Assembly: GCA_947623925.1 (NCBI GenBank)
Contig: CANQID010000003.1
Span: 1-64,000, forward strand
Length of the DNA: 64,000 nucleotides
Source of the DNA: an uncultured Bacilli bacterium
GTDB taxonomy: Bacteria; Bacillota_I; Bacilli_A; RF39; UBA660
Reading direction: 5' to 3'
The notes below the pieces were generated by a model. That model was not told the origin of the DNA, made no database searches, and worked only from the letters and a program-made list of their open reading frames with translations. Positions 42,665 to 56,203 of the stretch are shown here, piece by piece. A program made the translations under genes and the position numbers. The first letter of the stretch is position 1; each line of letters begins with the position of its first letter.

Positions 42665-43605
42665 TTTAATTCCCCCATATCTACTATAAACTTGTCCATC
42701 AACATATTTAAATTTAAATTATATTTTATTTTTTCTTTATAATCTAAAACTAGATCTAATTTTGAACAAAGCAAATTAACTGTATTTTTATTTACTAAAT
42801 ATTGAAGTATATCAGTATCATCGTTAGACATATTTAATTTCATTTCTATTGCCCTTTTATAAATTATGATAAACAATGAAAACGCAAAAATATAATCTTC
42901 TTTTTTTACAAAGTTTTTATTAAAATCTTTATTTACATATAATAGACTGTCAATACCTTTTTCTTCTATTAATTTTAAAAATTTAATAGCACTATCTATC
43001 TTTGATATGGTGCTTTCATTTTCAATAAAATTACCTTTTTCTGTTTCTTTTACATAAAGTATGTCAGATAATTCATCTGCTATGGTTTTTGATTTGCTGA
43101 GATTCTTTTTTAAAGATATAATTTGACATCTAGATAATATAGTACTTAAAAGTAAATTTTTGTTAGATGTAATTAAAATTGCAATTATGTTTTCTTCTGG
43201 TTCTTCTAAAAATTTTAATAAAGCAGCCGAAGAAGATTCATTTAATTTTTCTGCTTCTTCTATTATATATACTTTTTTATTAGATTCAATAGATTTCAAA
43301 TTAAATTCCTCTTGTAAATCACTTATTTGCTCTTTTTTTATTTGTAAAGTATCACTTTTAAGTATCTTTAATTCTGAAAAACAATTATTATCTATTCTAT
43401 GGCATTGTGTACAATCAACACAATTTTTATTATTGCTTTTATTTAAAGGGCATAATAAAAATTTTGCAAATGATAGAGCAAAATCAAATCCTGAAGAATT
43501 GTAATTTGTCTCTATTAAATATGCATGTGAAATTCTATTTTTATAAACTGAGTTAGCCAACATCTTATATGAAATTGGTTGGCTATCTATATATGCATCT
43601 AACAT
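42658..43605 (-). CDS. holB: DNA polymerase III subunit delta'
   Basis: ISHAYLIE, VYIIEEAEKLNESSSAALLKFLEEPEENIIAILIT, LSRCQII. Confidence 0.92.
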   Translation of the reverse strand: MLDAYIDSQPISYKMLANSVYKNRISHAYLIETNYNSSGFDFALSFAKFLLCPLNKSNNKNCVDCTQCHRIDNNCFSELKILKSDTLQIKKEQISDLQEEFNLKSIESNKKVYIIEEAEKLNESSSAALLKFLEEPEENIIAILITSNKNLLLSTILSRCQIISLKKNLSKSKTIADELSDILYVKETEKGNFIENESTISKIDSAIKFLKLIEEKGIDSLLYVNKDFNKNFVKKEDYIFAFSLFIIIYKRAIEMKLNMSNDDTDILQYLVNKNTVNLLCSKLDLVLDYKEKIKYNLNLNMLMDKFIVDMGELKC

Positions 43606-43617
43606 ACTTCCACCTCA

Positions 43618-43815
43618 TTAAAAAGCAATCAAGAATATGGCAATAAACCCACAAAGTGCTGGAACACCAAACAATGTTATAAACACAAGTGTTATTATAT
43701 TTATTGGGATAATTACTCCTAAAGGTGCTGCTATTAAATTGTAACCATATAACAAAAAACAAGTTAATACTAGTCTTTTTAAAACTTTAAATATTTTCTT
43801 TATCATTTTGTCCAC
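43618..43815 (-). CDS. bofA: BofA-like pro-sigmaK processing inhibitor family protein
   Basis: Two-TM 65-aa protein NLIAAPLGVIIPINIITLVFITLFGVPALCGFIAIFLI, located with recR as in Bacilli/Clostridia. Confidence 0.8.
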   Translation of the reverse strand: MDKMIKKIFKVLKRLVLTCFLLYGYNLIAAPLGVIIPINIITLVFITLFGVPALCGFIAIFLIAF

Positions 43816-43844
43816 CCAATAAATAATATGTTATGATTATAACT

Positions 43845-44450
43845 TTATTCTGATATTTTCATTCTATTATCAAATGCAAGTTCTAAAGTTAATGAATCTA
43901 AATATTCCATATCCGCTCCTATCGGAACTCCATACGCAATTTTACTTATCACAACATTCAAATCGGATAAAATTTTTGATATATATAATGATGTTGTTTC
44001 ACCTTCAATACTTGGTTTTACTGCTATTATAACTTCTTTTATATTTTCATTTTTAATTCTTTCAATTAAATTCGATATATTTATATCATTAGGTGTTATT
44101 CCATCAAGTGGTGAAATAAGACCACCTAAAACATGATATTTTCCATTAAAAATACCTACCTTTTCAAGTGTTCTTACATCTTTGGGTTCTTCTACTATAC
44201 ACAAAATGCCATTATCTCTTGTTTTATCTGCACATATATCACAAATATCTTCTTCTGATAGATGATTGCAAATAGAACATCTTTTAATTTTATCTTTTAC
44301 TGAAAGCAAATTTTCAGCAAAAAATTTTAATACATCATCATCTAATTCTAATATTGATAAAGCCATACGTTCCGCTGACTTTTCACCAACACCTGGAAGT
44401 TTTTTCAAACATTCAATTAAATTAGTGATGGTTTTTGGATAACCAGTCAT
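43845..44450 (-). CDS. recR: Recombination mediator RecR
   Basis: LKKLPGVGEKSAERMA; CSICNHLSEEDICDIC; YHVLGGLISPLDG. Confidence 0.97.
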   Translation of the reverse strand: MTGYPKTITNLIECLKKLPGVGEKSAERMALSILELDDDVLKFFAENLLSVKDKIKRCSICNHLSEEDICDICADKTRDNGILCIVEEPKDVRTLEKVGIFNGKYHVLGGLISPLDGITPNDINISNLIERIKNENIKEVIIAVKPSIEGETTSLYISKILSDLNVVISKIAYGVPIGADMEYLDSLTLELAFDNRMKISE

Positions 44451-44453
44451 ATA

Positions 44454-44750
44454 TTAAAATAATCCCGGTAATCCTTGTGTATATTTTCCCATTTTATTTT
44501 CTGTTTCATTATCAATTTTTTTCATTGCATCATTTACAGCTAAAACTATCATATCCTGTAACATTTCTATGTCTTCCTCTGATAAATTTTTTTCTCCTAT
44601 TTTTAATTCTACTAATTGCTTATTTCCTAAAACTTTTACTTCTACAAAAGAAGAAGTGCCAGTAAATACGGTTTCATCTATTTTCTTCTTTTCTTCCATC
44701 ATTTCTTTTTGTAATTTTTGTGCTTGTTTCATCATTGCTTGTATATTCAT
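44454..44750 (-). CDS. YbaB/EbfC-family nucleoid-associated protein
   Basis: MMKQAQKLQKEMMEEKKKIDETVFTGTSSFVEVKVLGNKQLVELKI between dnaX and recR. Confidence 0.93.
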   Translation of the reverse strand: MNIQAMMKQAQKLQKEMMEEKKKIDETVFTGTSSFVEVKVLGNKQLVELKIGEKNLSEEDIEMLQDMIVLAVNDAMKKIDNETENKMGKYTQGLPGLF

Positions 44751-44766
44751 TTTTTTCCCTCTTTTC

Positions 44767-46458
44767 TTAAATATATTCTATACAGTCATTAAAAGTTTGT
44801 TGTATTTCATTTTCTGTATTATTTTCTTTTTCATAAATATCTTCTTCTTTAATTAAGTCAAAATCATATTCATATTTTTTTTGTTTACTATTAAATTCTG
44901 TTTTGATTATATTCCAATCATCTAAATATGTAGAAATTATTTTTATTTCATCAGCAAATACTTCATTTATTAATTTTTCTACTAAAGGTATATTTTCATT
45001 GAAACTTTCTGATGATGATTTTTGCTCAAATACTATTATAACACCATCTTTACTAGCAGCTTTTATTTGTGCGTCTAATAATAACGAAATAAATTTTCCA
45101 TACGTTGGATCAATTATTCTTTGTTTTAAAGTATCGAAATTTGATTTAAATAAAGGAATTCTGCTTTTTTCTAAATTTGATAATACATTATTAATTCTTT
45201 GTTTTTTAAATCTTTCATATTTTTCATATGATTTAAATCTATAACAAATTTCGTCATTTTCAATATCATTGTGTACTTTTGACGCATTATGTTTTTTTTC
45301 ATATGTTTTATCTTTTTTTTCTTGATTTTTTACATCAATTATACTGTTTTCTTTTAATGTTTTATTTAAATTATCTGCTTTAAAATTTTCAACTATTCGT
45401 ATTAAAGAAAGCTCTAATAAAATTTTGGGATTTGTGCTATTCGATATTTTATATAATGTTTCATTTAATATTTCAATACAATTTAATAATGGAGTAATTT
45501 CAATATCCTTAAATTCAGTAAACTTATCAAACTTGTTTGTTATTGATTCCAAATAAGATGGTGTTTCTTTACTTAAAATTATATTTTCAAAAAATTTAAT
45601 CAATTGCTCAATAAATTTTTTTATATTTATTCCATTTTCATCGTACAACTTTAATAATGATAAAATTGAATTTAAATCTTTATTTATAATTGTTTTAGTA
45701 AATTCGAACATTTTATCAAAATTTAAAGTTCCACTCACATCATGAACATCATTTTCAGTTATAACTTGATTTTTATCAACATAAGATATTATTTGATCAA
45801 GTAAACTTATAGAATCTCTCATACCTCCATCACTTAAATTTGCTATCTCATACAAAGCAGATTCTTCTATATCAACATTCTCGTTCTTGCATATGTATTT
45901 TAATCTTTCAACTATATCAGAATCAGTTATTTTCCTAAAATCAAACCTTTGACACCTAGACAATATAGTACTTGGTATTTTGTGTGGTTCTGTAGTTGCC
46001 AATATAAAAATAACATGTTTAGGAGGTTCCTCTAATGTTTTTAATAAAGCATTAAATGCTCCTGTTGTAAGCATATGAACTTCATCTATTATATATACTT
46101 TATACTTGCTATACGTAGGAACAAGCGTAACCTTATTCCTTATTTCTCTTATTTCATCTACACCATTATTTGATGCAGCATCTATTTCTATTATATCAGT
46201 ATTTTGCTTCATACTTGTTTGTGTACAGCTTACACAAACACCACATGGTTTTGAATCTTTAGGTGCCTCACAATTAATTAATTTAGCAAATGCTTTTGCA
46301 ATACTTGTTTTACCAGTACCTCTAGGTCCAGTAAATAAATATGCGTGAGTTATTTTATTATTTTTTATAGAATTGATAAGTGTATTTACTATTACTTTTT
46401 GTCCTATAACATCTGACAGATTGTCGGGTCGATATTTTCTATATAATGCTTGATACAT
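44767..46458 (-). CDS. dnaX: DNA polymerase III subunit gamma/tau
   Basis: YQALYRKYRPDNLSDVIGQ, HAYLFTGPRGTGKTSIAKAFAK, Zn Cys motif. Confidence 0.97.
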   Translation of the reverse strand: MYQALYRKYRPDNLSDVIGQKVIVNTLINSIKNNKITHAYLFTGPRGTGKTSIAKAFAKLINCEAPKDSKPCGVCVSCTQTSMKQNTDIIEIDAASNNGVDEIREIRNKVTLVPTYSKYKVYIIDEVHMLTTGAFNALLKTLEEPPKHVIFILATTEPHKIPSTILSRCQRFDFRKITDSDIVERLKYICKNENVDIEESALYEIANLSDGGMRDSISLLDQIISYVDKNQVITENDVHDVSGTLNFDKMFEFTKTIINKDLNSILSLLKLYDENGINIKKFIEQLIKFFENIILSKETPSYLESITNKFDKFTEFKDIEITPLLNCIEILNETLYKISNSTNPKILLELSLIRIVENFKADNLNKTLKENSIIDVKNQEKKDKTYEKKHNASKVHNDIENDEICYRFKSYEKYERFKKQRINNVLSNLEKSRIPLFKSNFDTLKQRIIDPTYGKFISLLLDAQIKAASKDGVIIVFEQKSSSESFNENIPLVEKLINEVFADEIKIISTYLDDWNIIKTEFNSKQKKYEYDFDLIKEEDIYEKENNTENEIQQTFNDCIEYI

Positions 46459-46508
46459 GTAATCACCTCTATATCTAAATATATTATACCATTAAATTAA
46501 CATATATT

Positions 46509-46925
46509 TTACCTTTTTGATTTAAAAAATTTTTTTAATAAATTAGAAGATTCATCGGAGTTCATACCTATTTCAACTTCAATATTTTTAGTATTGATAT
46601 TTTTTATGTATCCAAAATTTACATTTTCAACAGAATAATATATTTTTTTTATTCTACTTTGAATTATAGCTCCTGTGCACATCATACATGGTTCCATTGT
46701 TATATATATTTCACAATCATCCAAGTGCCATGTTTTTAATTTTTTGCTTGCTTTTTCTATAGCAATAATTTCAGCATGACTTGTAACACATTTATTTTTT
46801 TCCTTTTGATTATGTGCTTTAGATATAATATTTTTATCTTTAACAATAACCGCACCTATTGGAACTTCACCTTTTTTATAAGCCTTTTTTGCTTCTTTAA
46901 TAGCTAATTCCATATATTTACTCAT
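46509..46925 (-). CDS. tadA: tRNA-specific adenosine deaminase
   Basis: SHAEIIAIEKAS, ITMEPCMMCTGAIIQSRI. Confidence 0.94.
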   Translation of the reverse strand: MSKYMELAIKEAKKAYKKGEVPIGAVIVKDKNIISKAHNQKEKNKCVTSHAEIIAIEKASKKLKTWHLDDCEIYITMEPCMMCTGAIIQSRIKKIYYSVENVNFGYIKNINTKNIEVEIGMNSDESSNLLKKFFKSKR

Positions 46926-46941
46926 AAAAACACCTTATTTC

Positions 46942-47020
46942 AAAAAAAAGCACACGTAATTAGGGATTCTTAAGGCTGCTGTTTTCCAACTCTGACCTGA
47001 TTCAAATATAATTACTGTGC
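46942..47020 (-). ncRNA. ffs: Signal recognition particle RNA (small bacterial type)
   Basis: Minus strand GCACAGTAATTA...TCAGGTCAGAGTTGGAAAACAGCAGCCTTAAGA...TAATTACGTGTGC then T8: closing stem, SRP domain IV GGTCAG/GGAAA/AGCAGCC core, U-tract; next to tadA/dnaX as in Bacillus scr. Confidence 0.92.
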
Positions 47021-47076
47021 ATAGATAATATATATTATTTTTATTTCTAATGCAAGTCTTTTATAGTATGATTCGA

Positions 47077-47296
47077 TGTTTCACGTGGAACATATATTTT
47101 ATTCTAAAACTTTATATTTTTTTATTAATGTTTCACGTGGAACATATACTTATTTAAAAACTTTATATTTTCATCAATGTTTCACGTGGAACATATATTT
47201 TATTTGAAAACTTTATATTTTTTTATTAATGTTTCACGTGGAACATATATTTTATTCAAAAGCTTTATATTTTTTATTAATGTTTCACGTGAAACA
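47077..47296. repeat. Array of five parS sites in ~51-bp tandem repeats
   Basis: TGTTTCACGTGGAACA at 47077-47092, 47129-47144, 47178-47193, 47230-47245 and TGTTTCACGTGAAACA at 47281-47296; matches ParB/Spo0J consensus TGTTNCACGTGAAACA (read on the minus strand). Flanks (ATATATTTTATT..AAAACTTTATATTTTTTATTAA) also repeat. Confidence 0.93.
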
Positions 47297-47333
47297 TTAA
47301 AATATTTTAATTAAATATATAATTTAAATAAAA

Positions 47334-47357
47334 AGAAGCAAATGTTATTCTGCTTCT
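47334..47357 (-). terminator. Intrinsic terminator of gyrBA, loop contains gyrA stop codon
   Basis: Minus strand AGAAGCA-GAATAACATT-TGCTTCT then TTTTATTT. Confidence 0.75.
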
Positions 47358-49789
47358 TCTAATTCATCATCGTGATTTTTATCAACAGTAGCAACAGTTG
47401 TTACTTTTTGATTATCTTTTAAATTAATCAATTTAACACCTTGTGCTACTCTTCCTGACACAGATACTTGTTCTAGAGGTAATCTAATAATAATTCCATT
47501 ATCTGTTATTATCATTAAATCTTCATTTCCATCAACACATTTAAATGAAACAATATTTCCATTTTTTTCTGTAATATTTAATGCTTTAACCCCTTTACTT
47601 CCTCTGTGTGTTATTCTATATTCTTCAACACTAGTTCTTTTTCCATAACCATTTTCTGTTACTACCAAGACTTGTTGATTCTTATTTGCAATTTCACAAC
47701 CTACACATATTCCATTTCCTACATCTATTCCTCTAACTCCGGAAGCAGTTCTATCCATAACTCTTATTTCATTTTCATCAAATCTGATCATTCTTCCATT
47801 AGATGATCCTATAAGAATTTCTTTTTCACCATCAGTTTTTCTTGCAAATAATAAATTATCATTTTCCTTTAAAGTTATAGCTATCTTTCCGTTTTTTCTT
47901 ATATTATCAAATTTTGAAATTCTTGTTCTCTTAACTAAACCACTTTGTGTACAAAATACAATATATTCATTTTTATCATCTTTTTCAATACACAACATTG
48001 AAGTAACAAGTTCTTCTTTTTCAATTGGTAACAAGTTGATAATAGGTAATCCCTTAGACTGTCTACTGTATTCTGGTATCTCATAACCTTTAATTCTATA
48101 TACCTTACCTTTATTTGTAAAGAATAATATGTAATCATGAGTTTTCATTGGTATTAAATATTTAGCAAAGTCTTCTTCATTAGTTGCCATACCTTTTATT
48201 CCAACTCCACCTCTATTCTGAGTTTTATATGTTTGACTATTTACTCTTTTAATATATCCTTTATCCGTTAATGTTACTATTATATTTTCTTCTGGTATTA
48301 ATGATTCATCTTCAATATAATCAATAGAAGTCATATCTATACTTGTTTTTCTTTCATCTGAATATTTATTTTTTATTTCTGTTAATTCTGCTTTAATCAA
48401 ATCTAAAACCTTTTGTTCACTAGATAAAATAGATTTTAATTCTTCTATTAACTTCAACAAATCTGCTAACTCGGATTCTATTTTATCTCTTTCTAATCCC
48501 GTTAATCTACGTAACTTTAACTCTAAAATGCTATCTGCTTGAATTTCAGTAAATGAAAATCTAGCAATTAATTTTTCCTTTGCTTCTACATCACTTTTTG
48601 CGCCCTTTATTATTTTAATTACTTCATCTATATTATCAAGAGCAATCTTATAACCTTCTAAAATATGTACTCTTTTTTCTGCTTTATCTAAATCAAATTT
48701 TGTCCTTCTTATAATTATTTCTCTTTGATAATCAATATATTTAGAAATTATATCTTTTAATGGTAATGTTTTAGGAACACCATTATCAAGCATTAAAAAT
48801 ATAATTCCGTAATTTGTTTGAAAAGCAGTATGCTTATATAAATTATTCAATACAACTTGAGGATTAGCATCTTTTTTAAGAGTTATTGTAATTTTTACGC
48901 CATCTTTTAAATCAGTATGATAATCTGATATTCCATCTATTGTTTTTGTATGTACTAATTCTGCTACTTTATTTTTTAATTCCAATGTATTTATGCCATA
49001 TGGTACTTCATTTATAACAATATAATTTTTTCCATTTTTTTCTTCTATCGTAGCTCTACTACGTATTGTTATTGTTCCTCTTCCTGTTTCGTAAGCTTTT
49101 CTAATACCTGAATTACCTAAAATTATGCCACCTGTTGGAAAATCTGGACCTTTTATATACTGCATCAATCCTAATGTATCTATATCAGGGTTATCTATAT
49201 ATGCAATACAACCATCGATTACCTCACCTAAATTATGTGGCGGTATATTAGTTGCCATACCTACAGCAATACCCATTGTACCATTTACCAAAATGTTTGG
49301 AAATTTTGATGGTAAAACTGCAGGTTCTTTTTCAGATTCATCAAAATTAGGTGTAAAATCTACTGTATCTTTATTTATATCTCTTAATAATTCAAGTGAT
49401 ATTTTTGATAATCTTGATTCTGTATAACGCATTGCAGCTGCGCCATAACCTTCAATATTACCAAAATTTCCGTGCCCATCTACCAATGTATATCTATAAC
49501 TAAAATCTTGAGCCATCCTTACCATTGCTTCATATATACTAGAATCTCCATGTGGATGGTATTTTCCCATTACATCTCCAACTATTCTAGCACTTTTTTT
49601 ATGAGGTTTATCTGGTGTATATCCTGATTCGTACATTGACCATAAAATTCTACGATGAACAGGTTTTAAACCATCTCTTAAGTCTGGTAATGCTCTTGAT
49701 ACAATTACACTCATTGAATATTCTAGAAAAGATGTTTCTATTTCATTTACTATGTTGTTTTCCTGTTTTCTATCTCTACTATGATCCAT
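47345..49789 (-). CDS. gyrA: DNA gyrase subunit A
   Basis: [42 protein letters not shown] box (GyrA-box-like). Confidence 0.96.
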   Translation of the reverse strand: MDHSRDRKQENNIVNEIETSFLEYSMSVIVSRALPDLRDGLKPVHRRILWSMYESGYTPDKPHKKSARIVGDVMGKYHPHGDSSIYEAMVRMAQDFSYRYTLVDGHGNFGNIEGYGAAAMRYTESRLSKISLELLRDINKDTVDFTPNFDESEKEPAVLPSKFPNILVNGTMGIAVGMATNIPPHNLGEVIDGCIAYIDNPDIDTLGLMQYIKGPDFPTGGIILGNSGIRKAYETGRGTITIRSRATIEEKNGKNYIVINEVPYGINTLELKNKVAELVHTKTIDGISDYHTDLKDGVKITITLKKDANPQVVLNNLYKHTAFQTNYGIIFLMLDNGVPKTLPLKDIISKYIDYQREIIIRRTKFDLDKAEKRVHILEGYKIALDNIDEVIKIIKGAKSDVEAKEKLIARFSFTEIQADSILELKLRRLTGLERDKIESELADLLKLIEELKSILSSEQKVLDLIKAELTEIKNKYSDERKTSIDMTSIDYIEDESLIPEENIIVTLTDKGYIKRVNSQTYKTQNRGGVGIKGMATNEEDFAKYLIPMKTHDYILFFTNKGKVYRIKGYEIPEYSRQSKGLPIINLLPIEKEELVTSMLCIEKDDKNEYIVFCTQSGLVKRTRISKFDNIRKNGKIAITLKENDNLLFARKTDGEKEILIGSSNGRMIRFDENEIRVMDRTASGVRGIDVGNGICVGCEIANKNQQVLVVTENGYGKRTSVEEYRITHRGSKGVKALNITEKNGNIVSFKCVDGNEDLMIITDNGIIIRLPLEQVSVSGRVAQGVKLINLKDNQKVTTVATVDKNHDDELEEAE

Positions 49790-49798
49790 ATTAACCTC

Positions 49799-52835
<3,037 letters not shown>

Positions 52836-52935
52836 AACTATGCCTCTTTTCGTTATTAAATCGCCTATTTTTTAAATTTTCTAAATTTAAATACTCCTAT
52901 ACACACTTAATATTATACCATAAATATAGACAAAA

Positions 52936-52965
52936 AAATAGCAAAAATAATATTTTTTGCTATTT
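52936..52965 (-). terminator. Intrinsic terminator downstream of comK-like gene
   Basis: Minus strand AAATAGCAAAAAA...TTTTTGCTATTT then T-run. Confidence 0.65.
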
Positions 52966-52976
52966 ATATAACTACT

Positions 52977-53426
52977 TTAAGATATTTTTCTCCTTTTTAA
53001 TATATTTTCTAATCTTAATGCTCTAAATATTTGATTTTCAAATGAAAATATAGATAAATCAAATTCTAAATTTAATCCATTTTTAAAATTTACTAGAACT
53101 TTATTATCTTTTTTTGAATAATCATTTATATTTTTTAATGATATCCATGAACAATTATTAAATCTAGGAGAACTTGTTGGAAAAAATATTATTTCATTTG
53201 TCTCTTCTATTATTATTGGAAGTTTATAACTAACCCCTAATAGATTTTTAGACCCTTCATATCTACCATTATATGAACTACCAAAATATTTACAACTATA
53301 ATTTATTATATCAGACACACTTTTATTTATAGTTAAAATATTATTATGTTCATATATTTTAGATAAATTTTCATTTAATGGTATTATTGCAAGTGTAGAT
53401 TTGTTTATTTCATAATTAGTAATCAT
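52977..53426 (-). CDS. comK: ComK-family competence transcription factor homolog
   Basis: ComK signature across length: YEINKSTLAIIPL, SCKYFGSSYNGRYEGSKNLLGVSYKLPIIIEETNEIIFFPTSSPRFNNCSWISL, VLVNFKNGLNLEFDLSIFSFENQIFRALRLE. Confidence 0.85.
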   Translation of the reverse strand: MITNYEINKSTLAIIPLNENLSKIYEHNNILTINKSVSDIINYSCKYFGSSYNGRYEGSKNLLGVSYKLPIIIEETNEIIFFPTSSPRFNNCSWISLKNINDYSKKDNKVLVNFKNGLNLEFDLSIFSFENQIFRALRLENILKRRKIS

Positions 53427-53538
53427 ACTTTCACCTCCCTAAATCTAATTTTCCACATAAAAATTAGATTTCCTTTTCTTATACCATTTTTTTCTGCAAA
53501 AAATGTTGAATTATGTTTAAATTATTTAAATTTTAAAA

Positions 53539-53571
53539 AAAAATAGTAAAAATCTTATTATTACTATTTTT
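53539..53571 (-). terminator. Intrinsic terminator downstream of dnaN
   Basis: AAAAATAGTAA...TTACTATTTTT inverted repeat. Confidence 0.6.
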
Positions 53572-53581
53572 ATATTTGTTA

Positions 53582-54703
53582 TTAACCCATTCTTATAGGA
53601 ACTATTAATTCTATTAAATCATCACTTTCTGGATTTTTTAATATTATTGGTTTTATTTCTCCATTAAAAAATAATTTTATTTCTTCACAATCAAATGCTT
53701 TTAAAGCATCCATCATATATTTTGAACTAAATGCAATAGTTATATTTTCGCTTATTTTTTCTAATAAATCTATTTTTTCTGTAACATTTCCTATTTCTGG
53801 AATATTACTAGATAAAATTATATTATCATTTTCACTTTCTAATTTTACTGTATTTTTATCATTTTCACTAGTAAGCAAACTTGCCCTATCAATTGCACTA
53901 AAAAATTCTTGTAAATTAACTTTCATTTCTATCAAAAATTTATCAGGAATTAAAGAAGTTGTATCAATAAAAGAACCATTAATTAATCTTGACATCATTA
54001 CAATATCATTAAATTTAAATATAATTTTATTATTAAATATATGTAATTCTACATCTACACTATCATCTAATAATAAAGATTTTAATTCATTTAAATTTCT
54101 TGTAGGAATTATTATATCTATAGATTCTTCTATTTCTTTATCTAATATTATTATCTTTTTAGATAATCTATATGAATCTGTTGCTGTACACTCCATTTTA
54201 TTTTTATTAATTTTTATATTAACACCTGTTAATATTGGTCTAGATTCTTGAGTAGAAGTTGCAAAAATAGTTTGATTTATTATATTTTTTAATACTTTTG
54301 TTGGTAAAATAATAGGATTTTGATGTTCGTCTAAATCTAATTGTGGAAAATCATTTACATCATTACAATTTAATGTGAATGAAGATTTTGATGTTGTGAT
54401 ATATAATTTAAAATCCATTACTTCTTCTATATTAATTATTTCATTTGGTAGTTTTTTTATAATATCATATATATATCTACCTGAAACTACTATTTCACCA
54501 CATACTTCAATATTCTCTATTTTATTACTAGGTATAAATGTTTTAATAGCTATATCATTATCTGAACTCATTAAATATAATCCTTCGTTAGTAAGTTCAA
54601 ATTTTATACAATTTAAGATTGGAATTAAATTTTTTGTAGAAATTCCTCTTATTACATAATTTAAATGTTCCATTAATATTGTTTGTTTAATTTTAAATTT
54701 CAT
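53582..54703 (-). CDS. dnaN: DNA polymerase III sliding clamp beta
   Basis: MKFKIKQTILMEHLNYVIRGIS ... RPILTGVNIKI; C-terminal LIVPIRMG. Confidence 0.96.
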   Translation of the reverse strand: MKFKIKQTILMEHLNYVIRGISTKNLIPILNCIKFELTNEGLYLMSSDNDIAIKTFIPSNKIENIEVCGEIVVSGRYIYDIIKKLPNEIINIEEVMDFKLYITTSKSSFTLNCNDVNDFPQLDLDEHQNPIILPTKVLKNIINQTIFATSTQESRPILTGVNIKINKNKMECTATDSYRLSKKIIILDKEIEESIDIIIPTRNLNELKSLLLDDSVDVELHIFNNKIIFKFNDIVMMSRLINGSFIDTTSLIPDKFLIEMKVNLQEFFSAIDRASLLTSENDKNTVKLESENDNIILSSNIPEIGNVTEKIDLLEKISENITIAFSSKYMMDALKAFDCEEIKLFFNGEIKPIILKNPESDDLIELIVPIRMG

Positions 54704-54838
54704 TTTAACACTCCTTTTATATTTATTTTTAATTATTATTTTTATTATTATTGTGGAAACTGTGTAAAAAGTTATTTTTCTTTTAAAATATTACATAAAT
54801 GATATATTAAAAATATGTTAAAAAATAATATTTATCCA
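54704..54838. other. Candidate oriC part 1 (dnaA-dnaN intergenic, possible unwinding region)
   Basis: Extremely AT-rich; DnaA-box-like TGTGGAAAC (54752), TGTGTAAAA (54761), TTATCCACT (54832-54840). Confidence 0.55.
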
Positions 54839-56194
54839 CTATTTTATTTTACTTATTAATTTGTTAATTTCATTTTTAAAATTTTCATCATTAGAGATTT
54901 CTTTTTTAATTTTATCTACAGAATGCATAACAGTTGTATGATCTTTTCCTCCAAATTCCATTCCTATTTTAGGAAGTGATTCTTCGAGTGCTATTCTACA
55001 TATGTACATAGCAACTTGTCTTGGAATAGATATATTAGAGTTTCTTTTTTTACTTTTCATGTCTTCAACCGTAATATTATAATGTTCTGCTACTATTTGT
55101 TGTACTTGTTCAACTTTATTTTTCGAAATAATACTTTTAACAAAATAATCTTTTAGAGCTTCTATAGCTAAATCTAATGTTATTTCAGAACCATTCATCA
55201 TAACAGCATAAGCAGAAACTCTAATAATTGCTCCTTCTAGTTTTCTTACATCAGAAGTACAATTACTTGCAATATATTCTTTAACATCTTCTGGAAAAAC
55301 TGAAGATATGTTATTTACTTCAATTTTTTTATTAATTATATCCATTCTTAAATCAAAATCTGGGGGTTCTATATCTATAGTTAATCCCCAATTAAATCTT
55401 GTTCTAAGGCGTTCTTCTAGTTTATTTAAATCATCGGGTGATCTGTCAGAAGATATTATTATTTGTTTGTTATTACAATGTAATTCATTAAATGTATTAA
55501 AAAATTCTTGTTGTGTTTTATTTGCAATTTCTAGATATTGTATATCATCTATCATTAATACATCAATGTCCCTATATTTTTTCTTAAATGAATCAACTTC
55601 TTCAAAGTTATTTTCATTTTTATTTTTTCTATATATATTTATAAAATCTTCGACAAATTTTTCACTTGTTACATATAAAACTTTCATATTTGAGTTTTTT
55701 GTTATGTAATTTCCTATAGCATGCATAAGATGAGTTTTACCAAGTCCACTTTTTCCAAATATAAACAAAGGATTATACATATATCCTGGTTTTTCTGCAA
55801 CTGCTAACGAAGTAGCTTTAGCAAATTTATGTTTATTACTTTGTCCTACTACAAAATTATCAAATGTATATTTAGGATCTAGATTAGATTCAAATGGTAC
55901 TGAAGGAACCCCTATTTCATTAGTATCTATTGTAATATTATTTTTTAATTCTTCTTCTAAAACATATTCAAAATTAAAATTAGTTCCTGTTATTTCAGTA
56001 AATAATTCTACTACTAAATCATTATAATTTTCTTTCAAATGTTTTTTGTGAACAGACATAGGAACAAGTACTTTTGCGCAATTTTCATCAAGTGAAATTA
56101 ATTTCGTATCAGCAAACCATGTATCAAAATGCATTGGATTAATTTGTTCTTTCATTTTTTCTAAAAATAAATTCCATATATTATCTATATCCAT
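54839..56194 (-). CDS. dnaA: Chromosomal replication initiator DnaA
   Basis: NPLFIFGKSGLGKTHLMHAIGN, LMIDDIQYL, GGKDHTTVMHSVDKI; start at MDIDNIWNLF. Confidence 0.97.
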   Translation of the reverse strand: MDIDNIWNLFLEKMKEQINPMHFDTWFADTKLISLDENCAKVLVPMSVHKKHLKENYNDLVVELFTEITGTNFNFEYVLEEELKNNITIDTNEIGVPSVPFESNLDPKYTFDNFVVGQSNKHKFAKATSLAVAEKPGYMYNPLFIFGKSGLGKTHLMHAIGNYITKNSNMKVLYVTSEKFVEDFINIYRKNKNENNFEEVDSFKKKYRDIDVLMIDDIQYLEIANKTQQEFFNTFNELHCNNKQIIISSDRSPDDLNKLEERLRTRFNWGLTIDIEPPDFDLRMDIINKKIEVNNISSVFPEDVKEYIASNCTSDVRKLEGAIIRVSAYAVMMNGSEITLDLAIEALKDYFVKSIISKNKVEQVQQIVAEHYNITVEDMKSKKRNSNISIPRQVAMYICRIALEESLPKIGMEFGGKDHTTVMHSVDKIKKEISNDENFKNEINKLISKIK

Positions 56195-56203
56195 AAAGTA
56201 CAC

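Noticed and set aside
47077-47296. Regularly spaced repeats resembling a mini-CRISPR array
   Set aside because: The repeat unit is the ParB parS palindrome, the 'spacers' are similar to each other rather than unique, and there are no cas genes nearby.
55308-55709. Plus-strand 133-aa ORF over dnaA
   Set aside because: Antisense to the conserved DnaA AAA+ domain.
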